A stretch of DNA of 64,000 nt. Source: Erinaceus europaeus. Lineage: Eukaryota > Chordata > Mammalia > Eulipotyphla > Erinaceidae. The stretch spans positions 119,069,135-119,133,134 of the forward strand of contig NC_080172.1 in the NCBI RefSeq assembly GCF_950295315.1, given 5' to 3'. The position numbers and the translations under genes are program-made. The notes beneath the pieces are model-generated. The model did not search any database and was not told the origin of the DNA. It worked only from the letters and a program-made list of their open reading frames with translations. Positions 22,519-32,011 of this stretch are shown here, piece by piece. Every line of letters begins with the position of its first letter. Position 1 is the first letter of the stretch.

Positions 22519-22728
22519 ACACACTCCACTCACTGATGGGACCTGATGAAGGCTGTGAGGGACGTCCTGCCCTCAGGGATGTAGGGCTGTATCTGGAGTT
22601 ATTTTTTTCTGGCTCCAAGGAATCTCAGGGGCCCAGCCATCCAGGATGCTGCCTCTTCTCTCCTTCTCCGGCACCATCACTGGTGATGGCTCCACTTCCT
22701 GTACAGTGGCCACCGGTAGGGCCACCCT

Positions 22729-24291
22729 TCAAGTCCTCATGTCAAGCCTGGTCTTCCAGGGAGCAGAGAGAGAGAGCTGGAGTTGGCAGCACAGAAGGGG
22801 TGGCATCTGGAGAAGTGAAAAGGAAGAAGGAGCAACAAGCAAGACAACCGTGACAAAGGAGGCCGCCAGAAGCAAACCGATGTCGCGAGGCTCCGGTAGC
22901 CTGTGCTGGGCTGAGCCGTGGCCATGGTCGCCGTGACTGGTCATCCTCTTGGGCTCTGAAGAGACAGCGATCCAGCTTTGAAGCTCGGCCGCCATCTCTT
23001 CAAAGCTGGGACTCTGCAGCCGGAGACCATGAGTGCTCTGTGCCCGCCGCAGAAAGGAAGGGTCTCTCTTGAAGGAGATATGAGAGCGTGACTCTTCCGC
23101 CACCACCCAGTTCATCTGAGGAGACTGGCTGAACGGTGCTGACCCCCAGCTGCCGTCCATGCTGCTCTGCTCTGAGCCCCAGCTGCTGTCCATGCTGCTC
23201 TGCTCTGAGCCCCAGCTGCCGTCCATGCTGCTCTGCTCTGACCCCCAGCTGCCGTCCATGCTGCTCTGCTCTGACCCCCCAGCTGCCGCCCATGCTGCTC
23301 TGCTCTGAGCCCCAGCTGCCATCCATGCTGCTCTGCTCTGAGCCCCAGCTGCCATCCATGCTGCTCTGCTCTGAGCCCCAGCTGCCATCCATGCTGCTCT
23401 GCTCTGACCCCCCAGCTGCCATCCACTGCTGCTCTGCTCTGAGTCCCAGCTGCCGTCCACTGCTGCTGTGCTCTGACCCCCAGCTGCTGTCCACTGCTGC
23501 TCTGCTCTGAGCCCCAGCTGCTGTCCATGCTGCTCTGCTCTGAGCCCCAGCTGCCGTCCATGCTGCTCTGCTCTGACCCCCAGCTGCCGTCCATGCTGCT
23601 CTGCTCTGACCCCCCAGCTGCCGCCCATGCTGCTCTGCTCTGAGCCCCAGCTGCCATCCATGCTGCTCTGCTCTGAGCCCCAGCTGCCATCCATGCTGCT
23701 CTGCTCTGAGCCCCAGCTGCCATCCATGCTGCTCTGCTCTGACCCCCCAGCTGCCATCCACTGCTGCTCTGCTCTGAGTCCCAGCTGCCGTCCACTGCTG
23801 CTGTGCTCTGACCCCCAGCTGCTGTCCACTGCTGCTCTGCTCTGAGCCCCAGCTGCCGTCCATGCTGCTCTGCTCTGAGCCCCAGCTGCCGTCCATGCTG
23901 CTCTGCTCTGAGCCCCAGCTGCCGTCCATGCTGCTCTGCTCTGACCCCCAGCTGCCGTCCATGCTGCTCTGCTCTGAGCCCCAGCTGCCGTCCATGCTGC
24001 TCTGCTCTGAGCCCCAGCTGCCGTCCATGCTGCTCTGCTCTGAGCCCCAGCTGCCGTCCATGCTGCTCTGCTCTGAGCCCCAGCTGCCGTCCATGCTGCT
24101 CTGCTCTGACCCCCAGCTGCCGTCCATGCTGCTCTGCTCTGAGCCCCAGCTGCCATCCATGCTGCTCTGCTCTGACCCCCCAGCTGCCATCCATGCTGCT
24201 CTGCTCTGACCCCCAGCTGCCGTCCACTGCTGCTCTGCTCTGACCCCCAGCTGCCGTCCACTGCTGCTCTGCTCTGAGCCCCAGCTGCCAT
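22729..24291 (-). other. 520-codon antisense open frame over the 33-bp array
   Basis: The frame consists of 11-residue repeats for about 380 codons, then about 120 non-repetitive residues beginning SAPFSQSPQMNWVVAEESRS and including a His-rich SHGDHGHGSAQH. I do not recognise the tail. The open frame is expected from the 33-bp period, so it is recorded as an observation, not as a gene. Confidence 0.3.
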
Positions 24292-24345
24292 CCATGCTGC
24301 TCTGCTCTGACCCCCAGCTGCTGTCCACTGCTGCTCTGCTCTGAG
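23136..24345 (+). repeat. 33-bp minisatellite in intron G-H
   Basis: About 36 copies of a unit with cagctgccgtccatgctgct. A block of about ten units is duplicated at an offset of about 335 bp (variants ending near 23510 and 23845). The period divides by three, so several frames stay open; on the - strand an 11-residue unit (SEQSSMDGSWG) repeats throughout. Confidence 0.95.
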
Positions 24346-24594
24346 TATTGCAGACAGTCTGGCTCCATGGAGAGTTCAGGATTATGGAGCAGCAGATATG
24401 GAGGCCCAGGAAGGCACAGGAACGTGCCCAGTGTCACTCTCCTGTCCGTTTGGTGATCCAAGCTCTCTGTGTGGCCCAGGCTAGCTGCAGCCTTGATGTG
24501 CACGTCGGATTTCCTTCTTCTAAAACAGGAAGCTGACGTAGGTGACAGCAAGAATGCTCTAGTACATAGACGTGTCTAGGAAGCTCATGGGAAC

Positions 24595-24804
24595 AGCCAG
24601 GTGGTAGCTCACCCGGCTAAAGCACTCACATTACAGTGCACAAGGACCCAGGTTCAAATCCCCTGGCCCCCACCTGCAGGGGGAAAGCTTCAGGAGTGGT
24701 GAAGCAGGGCTGCAGGTGTCTCTGTCTTTCTCCCTCTCTATAACCCCTCCCCCTCTCAATTTCTCTGTCACTATCCAATAAATAAATAGAATATTTTTAA
24801 AAAG
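24595..24804 (+). mobile_element. ERI-type SINE, short form
   Basis: Head ggaacagccaggtggtagct, B box aggttcaaatccc, tail ccaataaataaatagaatat. Confidence 0.82.
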
Positions 24805-24814
24805 AAGTTCACAG

Positions 24815-25158
24815 GGGGTCGGGCGGTAGTGCAGCAGGTTAAACACATGGCACAAACCGCAAGGACCAGGGTAAGGACCCCGGTTCAAGCCCCCGACTCC
24901 CCACCTGCAGGGGAGATGCTTTACAGGTGGTGAAGCAGGTCTGCAGGTGTCTGTTTTTCTCTCCCCCTCTCTGTCTTCCCTTCCTCTCTCCATTTCTCTC
25001 TGTCCTATCCAACAGTGAATGACATCAAGAACAACAATAATGACCACAACAAGGCTACAACAACAAGATCAACAAAGGGGGGAAAATGGCCTCCAGGAAC
25101 AGTGGAGTCATGGTGTAGGCACCGAGCCCAGCAATAAATAACCCTAGAGGCAAAAAAA
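24815..25158 (+). mobile_element. Long-form ERI-type SINE
   Basis: A complete long-form copy: head gggggtcgggcggtagtgca, B box cggttcaagcccc, CT-rich part, acaacaa-rich linker, 3' module cctccaggaacagtggagtc and agcaataaataaccctagag, then an A run. Confidence 0.85.
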
Positions 25159-25331
25159 TGAAGAAGTTCACAGGCGGGTGGACGGCTAGGCAAACCCCCC
25201 AAACAGACACTTCTCCACTAGCCACATCTGTCCCTGACTCACCTCACCTAGTCTTGGTGTCCTCCCTCCCCCACACAGGGCCCTGTTCACACAGACCCCC
25301 CCCCCCACCTGTGTTCTGACCCTCCCGACAG

Positions 25332-25517
25332 ATGGTTAAGTCTCTGAAGAAGGCCATGGCTCCGGTCCTCAGTGACGTGACTGTGGACTGGATCTTCCCT
25401 GAGACCACCGAAGTCCTCATCTCACCCATCAGCACCAGCTCCCTCTTCCCTGGAGAACGGCTGGTGGGGTACGGCATCGTGTGTGATGTTTCCTCATACT
25501 TCTCCAATCCCCGATCG
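25332..25517 (+). CDS. VWA5B1: VWA5B1 exon H
   Basis: Sixty-two codons starting MVKSLKKAMAPVLSDV and including DWIFPETTEVLISP and LFPGERLVGYGIVCD, all strong VWA5B1 landmarks that follow the VWA domain. The exon is bounded by ccctcccgacag and TCG|gtatgt, phase 0 at both ends. No defects are seen. An ATG opens the exon by chance; it is an internal codon, not a start. Confidence 0.95.
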
Positions 25518-25611
25518 GTATGTATCTTGGAAGTTTCAACAGTTAATGAGGGCGGGCGGGAGGGGTCCGCAGCCCATGCCCACAAGCTGATCCCTAGAGA
25601 GACTGTGGCAT

Positions 25612-25691
25612 CAGAGGCCAGGCAGAGGCACATCAGCTGAGTGCACACGCCAAGTGCACAAGGGCCTGGGTTGGAGTCCTTGGTCCCTACC
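25612..25691 (+). mobile_element. ERI-type SINE, 5' part (split by solo LTR)
   Basis: Head agaggccaggcagaggcaca, B box-like gggttggagtcc, cut at ccctacc by the LTR. The rest resumes at 26090. Confidence 0.75.
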
Positions 25692-26089
25692 TGCTGGGCT
25701 GGCTTCACGGGCGGGAGACAGACGACCAGGGACTCGTGGCTGAGCTGTACGCAGTATCTCTTTATTCATGTGGAACGCAGCACAATCTAAGCCATCTAAA
25801 CTATATATAATCACTATCCTGTCCTTATATATACTCGCCAAGTAGGGTGGAAACAGGATGTGAGGTAGAGAGGGTGGAACGAAAAGAGACTGGTGAAAAT
25901 CAGGGTGTGACAAGGAGAGGGGGCGGAGCAAAAAGGCATCATGAACCAGTGGGGATTGAACCAGTGCCCTGCAGGCAGGGCGGTGCTTAGTTAACAGTGG
26001 TTATGTAAATAGAACACAGTGTTAAGCAGGGGGATTAAACCAATGAAACAGGAGGGGTTTTTAGAAGCAGAATTAGAAGCAGACCAACA
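25692..26089 (-). mobile_element. Solo LTR of an endogenous retrovirus
   Basis: The element begins TGCTGG and ends CCAACA on the + strand, giving TG...CA termini. It is flanked by CCTACC (25686-25691) and CCTATC (26090-26095), a 6-bp target duplication with one mismatch, as in class II retroviruses. On the - strand a polyadenylation signal aataaagagata lies about 60 bp before the end, in the usual R/U5 place. It interrupts a SINE whose two halves lie at 25612-25691 and 26090-26480. No internal retroviral genes are present; it arose by LTR-LTR recombination. Confidence 0.75.
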
Positions 26090-26379
26090 CCTATCTGCAG
26101 AGAGAAAGTTTCGCGAGTGGTGAAGCAGGTCTGTAGGTGTCTCTCCGTCTCTCCCTCCCTCTCTACCTCCCCCTCCTCTCTCAATTTCTATCATATCCAA
26201 TAAAAATGGGGGGAGGGTGAAATGTCCACCAGGAACGATGGATTTATAATGCCTTCACCAAGCCCCAGTGATAACCCTGAGGAAAGAGAGAAAGAAAGAG
26301 AAGGAAGAAAGAAGAAAGGAAGGGAGAAAGAAAGAAAGAAAAAGAGAAAGAGAAGGAGAGAAAGAAAGAAAGAAAGAGA

Positions 26380-26425
<46 letters not shown>

Positions 26426-26480
26426 AGAAGGAAGGAAGGAAGGAAGGAAGGAAGGAAGGAAGGAAGGAAGGAAGGAAGGA
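26090..26480 (+). mobile_element. Long-form SINE, 3' part, grading into (GAAA)n/(GGAA)n
   Basis: Body ctgcagagagaaagtttcgc, 3' module ccaccaggaacgatggattt and agccccagtgataaccctga. The purine tail has expanded to about 200 bp of GAAA and GGAA units (26280-26480). Confidence 0.78.
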
Positions 26481-27079
26481 AGAGGCCAAAAGGGAGAGTC
26501 TGTGGCAGCTAGAAATAGTTGGGCCTTGTCTTACAGGTGAGCGGTCCAGGTGTCAAGCATCTGGTCACAGTGACATGACTTGGGTAGACGGTAGCATTTC
26601 AGTAGTTTGTCCTCAAGATCACCTGCCAGTGGACTCACTGAAAATGCAGAGTCTTAGGTCCAGCCCAGAGATACTAAGTGAACATCTGGCGAGCACCTGA
26701 AGTCTGCGTTCTCTATGAACTCAGCAGAGTGATTCAGAAGAACAACTCAGTTCAGAATAACTGGACTCTGGTTTCTTTCCACAAACACCCCTGTCAGAGC
26801 ACAGCTCCTGATGTGAGTTTGTGTTTTGTTTATTCACGGGGAATAATTCTCTTGGACTCAGTGGCAGAGTGGGATAAAAAGTGAGATTTTTTTCAAAAGG
26901 AGGTGGGATTCTCGCTGAAAATGTGGGCTATGGCTACAGACGCCGTTTCCTTGCTTGGTCTCTCCTCAGGGAGCGGGCTTCTCCATTCCCCTCAAGGGAC
27001 TTCTCATCTTGTTTTGTTCTAACATGTGTATCTAGCAGGAACAGGCAGGGATAAAAATGGACCTGTAAAAATTACAAGG
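26481..27079. other. Intronic unique sequence, intron H-I
   Basis: AT-richer than its surroundings. No recognised repeat, exon or structured RNA. Confidence 0.45.
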
Positions 27080-27330
27080 GTCAACAGACAGAAGCAGGCT
27101 GGGGTGTGGGTCCACCTGTCAACGCCCATGTCCAGCGGAGAAGCAATGACAGAAGCCAGACCTCCACCTTCTGCTCCTCATAATCATCCTGGGTCCATGT
27201 TCCCAGAGGGATAAAGAACAGGAAAGCTTCCAGTGGAGAGGATTGGGATGTGGAGTTCTGGTGATGAAAAAGGTGTGGAATTGTGTCCCTGTTAACTTTC
27301 AATCTTGTTAATCATTATTAAATTAGAAGG
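27080..27330 (+). repeat. Interspersed repeat 'R350', copy 1
   Basis: Shares with four other places in the window the blocks ggtccacctgtcaacgccca, gcggagaagcaatgacagaa and tcccagagggataaagaaca. Orientation is set by the A/T-rich end after 27290, which resembles a retroposon 3' tail. I cannot name the family. Confidence 0.65.
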
Positions 27331-27332
27331 GA

Positions 27333-27447
27333 CAGGGTCAAGAACATGTAGCACAGTGGTTATGCAAATGGCCTTCATGCCCAAGGCTCTGAGATCCTAG
27401 ACTGGAATTCCAGCACCACCATGAGCCCAAGATGAGCACGGCTCTGG
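27333..27447 (+). mobile_element. Second-family SINE interrupted by the Vingi-like element
   Basis: A box tagcacagtggttatgcaaa, then cagcaccaccatgagccc and gctctggt, where the Vingi 3' tail starts. The expected A tail is absent, so the LINE probably integrated at its end. Confidence 0.65.
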
Positions 27448-28190
27448 TTCTTCTAGCGTTTGCCCTTCTTCCGTAGCCAGTCAACAGCGTCAGGTTGAGC
27501 CTGATGTCAAGTTTCGAGACCTCCTTTGAATCTGGAGAGGTGGCAGTCGTTGACTAGGTGGGTCATAGTCTGTCTGGAGCCGCAGGGGCAGTTCGGGTCG
27601 TCTCTGGCTCCCCAGCGATGGAACACAGCGGCGCACCGGCCATGGCCTGTTCGATAGCGATTGAGGAGGGCCCAATCATAACGTGCTAGGTCAAAGCCGG
27701 GTTGACGCTTGCAGGGGTCTGTGATGAGGTGTTTGTTCTTGACCTCAGCTGACTGCCAGCTCTGTTTCCAGGAGACTGGAACAGAGAAGTTCAGTGTAGG
27801 CGTAGGGGACCAGATTGGGTGACGAGACGTCAAGCGTTGAACAGGGTGGGCGAAGATCTCCGCGTATATTGGCAGGTCCGGTCTAGCGTAGACGTGGGAA
27901 ATGAACTTAGATGATGCCGCATCCCGACGAATATCTGGCGGGGCGATGTTGCTAAGAACTGGCAGCCATGGAACCGGGGTGGAACGGATGGTTCCAGAAA
28001 TGATCCTCATGGAGGAATATAATTTGGAATCGACCAAGTAGACATGGGGGCTACGGAACCATCCTGGGGCACAGTATTCTGCAGTGGAATAGCATAATGC
28101 CAGAGATGATGATCGTAGTGTGGAAGCGCTCGCGCCCCATGAGGAGCTGGCCAGTCTTGCAATGATGTGATTCCTCGCGCCCATCTTTGC
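27448..28190 (-). mobile_element. Vingi-like (Ingi/Jockey-group) LINE fragment, reverse transcriptase C-terminus
   Basis: A 225-codon open frame on the - strand (28184-27507) contains STAEYCAPGWFRSPH, ISGTIRSTPVPWLPVLSNI, a P-P-D-I-R-R block, and at its end W-G-A-R-D-D-P-N-C-P-C-G followed by QTMTHLVNDCHLSRF. This Cys/His pattern closes the ORF of Jockey/Ingi-type non-LTR elements and is not LINE-1. Past the stop, the - strand reads QPDAVDWLRKKGKR and a stop in another frame, then an (agaag) tail at 27448-27454. The same 3' end occurs at 22460-22518. I assign it to Vingi from memory of that hedgehog-expanded clade. It is 5'-truncated and has one likely frameshift. Confidence 0.75.
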
Positions 28191-28462
28191 TGCAGTTTTT
28201 ATGAGATGTTAGTGAAATGACAGAGTTTCTGGTAAGAACAGGCCAGTCTGTCAAAGGGCTGGACACCGAGAAGGATGCTGTTACCATTGAGCCCCAGTGA
28301 AGCAGGCAGGAGACGTGAGGAGTAGTGGGCAACCCTGCTCTGTGTTCACAATCCTGCACCCAGAAGTGTGTGAAGTGTGTTCTCAGTGTTTCAAGACAAC
28401 AGCTAGCTTTACATAAAACACCTAGCTTTCTGGATGCCTTAGAATCTCTTTTTTCCCTTTCT

Positions 28463-28860
28463 TTTTCTTCTTATTAGTGATTTAACAATGATGAACAAGA
28501 CTGTAAGATCACAGGGGCACAATTCCACACAGTTCCCACCACCAGAGTGCCATATCCCATCCCCTCCATTGGAAGCTTCCCTGTTCTTTATCCCTCTGGG
28601 AGCCTGGACCCAAATTCTTTATAGGGAGCAGCAGGTGGGAGTTCTGGCCTCTGTCATTGCTTCTCCGCTGGACATGGGTGTCGGCAGGTGGATCCACACC
28701 CCCAGCCTATGTCTGTCTGTCCCTAGTGGGGCAGGGCTCTGGAGAGGGGAGACTCCAGGACACATGGGTGAGGGTGTCTGCCCAGGGAATTCAGGGTGGA
28801 ATCCTAGTGGTGTCTGCACCTTGGTGGCTGAAAGGCATCAAGATAAAAAGCAGGAAACAG
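28463..28860 (-). repeat. Interspersed repeat 'R350', copy 2
   Basis: This is one of the three longest copies. From the A/T-rich tail end (28463-28500, containing gatttaacaatgatgaacaa) it runs through ccctctgggagcctggaccc and ttctccgctggacatgggtg to a TGTCTGCCC block. It carries no recognisable coding frame. Confidence 0.7.
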
Positions 28861-29183
28861 TCAGGACGACGTGCTGTGGAGAGCAGGATTCAAGTGTGGT
28901 GAGAAAACAACAAGCAAAACACCAGTCAAGGTTTCTGTCCATCTTGGAGGTCTGGGAGGCGGAGCCACTCCAGAACTGACCTGCCAGAAGAGCCTGGAAA
29001 AGCCATCGGACCCTTTCTGCTCAACCCAAGAGACTGGCTACATATCCTCCCAACACAAGTAAGAAGGAGGCAGAGCCGGCTGGTGTGAGGGGGCTCTCCA
29101 CAGCTCCCCTGGAACGTGGTCTAGTACAGGAGAGGAAGTCCCTCGTAAGAAAGACACACCGATCAACGTGATGTAGGGAGAAG
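28860..29183. other. Intronic unique sequence, intron H-I
   Basis: No recognised feature; short open frames without support. Confidence 0.45.
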
Positions 29184-29482
29184 CTAGGCCGTGGCACATC
29201 CAGTGAGCACATACTATCCTGCATGAGGACCTGGGTTCAAGCCCCAGTCTCCACCTTCAGGGGAGGGGCCGGGGTGCTTCACATGCAGTGGAGCAGGGCT
29301 GCAGGTGTCTCCCTCTCCCTCTCCCACTTCTAGCCAAATTTTCTTTCTTTACCCTGTCAAATAAAAGAAAGGAAGGGGGAGGAAAAAGAGAGAGATAGAA
29401 AGCAATGGCCACAAGAAAGAGTGGATTCACCATGCGTGTACGTGCATCACACCCTTGGTACCACGAAAAAAAAATAAAACAA
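29184..29482 (+). mobile_element. Long-form ERI-type SINE, diverged
   Basis: Head aagctaggccgtggcacatc, B box gggttcaagcccc at 29232, 3' module ggccacaagaaagagtggat, A run at 29465. Confidence 0.75.
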
Positions 29483-29849
29483 TGTTTTATAAACAATGCA
29501 CAGACTTGGGTCCTAGGACTTGGAGCAACTGTCAGGAAGCAAGACTAACTAACCCTACAGGAAGATGCTCACTTACAAGAGGTGCCAGAATCTGTACAGC
29601 CAGGTGTCAAAGTGTCGGGACAGCCAAAATGCCTGCAGGAAGGGAGAAAGGTTCAAGGTAGTGGCCAGTGTAAGTTATATGGTCCAGTTTATGTAAAACA
29701 GAAAAAATTTTCAAAGTCCTTTAATGTATTTTACCTTTCTGTAAGGAAGTATGGAATGGGAGGGCCAGGTGGTTGGTTCCTAGTGTAGGTTTTGGTTTCC
29801 TATCTGGAGACAGGAGTGATATTTATAATCATTTATTTTATTTTTAACC

Positions 29850-29965
29850 AGAGCCCTGCTCAGCCCTGCCTTATGGTGGCGCGGGGGATTGAACCTGAGA
29901 CCTCGGAGCCTCAGACACGAGAGCCTTTTTGCATAACCATTATGCTGTCATCCCCACCCAATACT
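29850..29965 (-). mobile_element. Second-family SINE
   Basis: Reads ccagagccctgctcagccct, gattgaacctgagacctcgg and gcataaccattatgctgtca, the reverse of the taatggttatgc family. Confidence 0.75.
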
Positions 29966-29996
29966 TTAAGATATTCAAATAAGAAAAGTAAATTGG

Positions 29997-30150
29997 GCCC
30001 AGGCAGGGTGCATCTGACTAACTGCACACGTCACAGTGCACAAGGACCCAGTTTGAGCCCCTGGTCCCCACCTGCGGGAAAAGCCCCAGGAGGGGTGAAG
30101 CTGGGCCACATGTCTCTGTGTCTCTCTCCCTCCATCTTCTATATATTGTT
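29997..30150 (+). mobile_element. ERI-type SINE, tail-truncated
   Basis: Head gggcccaggcagggtgcatc, body cccacctgcgggaaaagcc, ending in ccctccatcttctatatatt without the A tail. Confidence 0.75.
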
Positions 30151-30297
30151 TAAGCAAGTTAAAGAGCAGTGCCAGCAACCTACATGATGTGAAGTCAGCA
30201 CCATTACCCTTCTCTGGAACAGAATTCTCTCTCAATTTTTCCAACCTGTGTGTGTATGTCTCCTCTCACAGCCCCTGCTCCAAGGATGCATCACACC

Positions 30298-30304
30298 CAG
30301 CCCC

Positions 30305-30346
<42 letters not shown>

Positions 30347-30895
30347 CTCTCTCCCTCTCTCTCTCTCTCCTCTCCCTCCTCTCTCTCTCCCTCTCCCTCC
30401 CTCTCTCTCTCCCTCTCTCCCTCTCCCTTTCCCCCTCCCTCTCCCTCCCTCTCTCTCTCTCCTCTCTCTCTCCCTCTCTCCCTCTCCCTCTCTCCCTCCC
30501 TCTCCCTCTCTCCCCCTCCCCCCTCTCTCTCCCTCTTTCTCCCCCTTCCCTCCTTCTCTCTCCTTCTTTCCCTCTCTCTCTCTTCTTTCCCTCTCTCTCT
30601 CTCTCTCTCCCTCTCTCTCTTTCTCTCCCCTTCCCCTCCCCTCCCTCTCTCTCCCTCTCTCCCTCTCCTTCTCCCCCTCCCTCTCCCTCTCCCCCTCCCT
30701 CTCCCTCTCCCTCTCTCCCTCTCCCTCTCCTCCTCCCTCTCCCCCTCCCTCTCCCTCTCCTCCTCCCTCTCCCCCTCCCTCTCCCTCTCCCTCTCCCTCT
30801 CCCTCTCCCCCTCCCTCTCCCTCTCCCTATCCCCCTCTCTCTCTCTCTTTCTCCCCCACCCCTCCCCTCCCTCCCCCTCTCTCCTCCCTCCCTCC
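30298..30895 (+). repeat. 600-bp polypyrimidine tract fused to the exon I acceptor
   Basis: Almost pure C/T from a (CT)n start at 30308 to the final cctccctccag at 30897. It serves as the pyrimidine tract of exon I but is far longer than the usual 15-40 bases. Confidence 0.95.
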
Positions 30896-30897
30896 AG

Positions 30898-31080
30898 GAC
30901 AGGCAGCTAAGACACAGCAGGCTGCACCCCCAGGACTCCACCAGCTCCTTCTCTACCATTTGCAGGAGGAGGGGCCCAGCCCAGACAGTGGCGACTGCGC
31001 CCAGAGTGCAGGGACCCCCGTGAGCCTGTGGCGGGTCAGAGGCTCCAAGCCTTCCAGTGGAGACGCCGCCTTGAGTTCTG
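30898..31080 (+). CDS. VWA5B1: VWA5B1 exon I, carrying an apparent one-base deletion
   Basis: With the acceptor cctccctccag the exon reads D-R-Q-L-R-H-S-R-L-H-P-Q-D-S, which lines up with the VWA5B1 linker after exon H. After about 17 codons the similarity jumps to another frame, reading LYHLQEEGPSPDSGDCAQ up to the donor gttagt at 31081. Flanking phases require a length of 1 modulo 3, but 183 is 0 modulo 3. The continuous frame hits TGA at 31021-31023. The lost base lies around 30950-30957. AG dinucleotides ending at 30902, 30944 and 30965 would each restore the downstream frame. This may be a real mutation, compensated splicing, or an assembly error beside the 600-bp pyrimidine tract. Confidence 0.85.
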
Positions 31081-31289
31081 GTTAGTCCGCTGCCCTTGGG
31101 TCGCTTCTTTCTCCAAGGGGCCCGGCTGGCATGTCTCCATGCCTAAGCTCTTTCTACATCAGCTCTTCTTAGAGAATTAGCGGTGCATGGGGGGGGGGGT
31201 GAAGTAGTCCACAGTCTAGAAACCTGAGGCTTGACGCTTAAAGCAGTTTAACTAAGCTCATGATGGAGGCGGGTCCCAGAGGTTCCAAG

Positions 31290-31428
31290 ATAGCTGGGGG
31301 TGGGGGGCATGGTGCAGCTGGTCAATGCACAGGGTACCAAACACAAGTACCTGTGCTAGCATCTGGGTCCCAGCCTGCAGCTCCTCACCTGCAGGGGGAC
31401 ATTTCACAAGCAGTGAAGCAGGTCTGCA

Positions 31429-31472
<44 letters not shown>

Positions 31473-31592
31473 TCTCTCCCCTCCTCTCTCAATTTCTCTC
31501 TGTCCTCTCCAACAAAATGGAAAAAATGGCTGCCAGGAGCAGTGGGTTCCCAGTGCTAGCACCTAGCACCTATGATAACGCTGGAGGAGAAT
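31290..31592 (+). mobile_element. Long-form ERI-type SINE with (CT)n expansion
   Basis: Head agctgggggtggggggcatg, body cctgcagggggacatttcac, a pure CT run at 31434-31468, 3' module ctgccaggagcagtgggttc. It lies about 210 bp after exon I. Confidence 0.75.
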
Positions 31593-32011
31593 AAAGACTA
31601 GCTGTCTGTCTCCACACTCCACCTGGTGTTGGCCTTTCCCTTCTGAAGATGTTGACTGGCTGCCTACAAAGCCTGAGTACTGAGCACAGTGAGCAAAGCA
31701 GCAGTCACTCAGTCAGCCTGTGTCCAGAGCACAGTGAGCAAAGCAGCAATCACTCAGTCAGCCTGTGTCCAGCAAGGGCGTCCCCACTCGCAGATGGATG
31801 CAGGGAATGGATACATGCAAACTTACGAAAAGGGTGACCAAGCTGTCTCTAAGGCTGTGACGACGGTGGTGGTTTTCCCGGGGGTGGGGGGCACAAAGGC
31901 TGAAGGGTGACTGAACTTTAGTAATGGGGGAATCAGGAAGTTTCACCCTGTAATCCTATAGTCTTGGAAATGGTTATTATACCAGTAATTTAAAAAGAAA
32001 AATAGAAAGAT
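31593..32011. other. Intronic unique sequence, intron I-J
   Basis: Contains the 45-bp duplication and otherwise unrecognised sequence. Confidence 0.45.
31682..31771 (+). repeat. 45-bp tandem duplication
   Basis: Two copies of a 45-bp unit beginning gagcacagtgagcaaagcag differ by one base (gcagtcactc versus gcaatcactc). It lies in unique sequence of intron I-J. Confidence 0.85.

Noticed and set aside
25692..26089. Retroviral coding genes near the LTR
   Set aside because: Both flanks are SINE sequence; it is a solo LTR without gag, pol or env.
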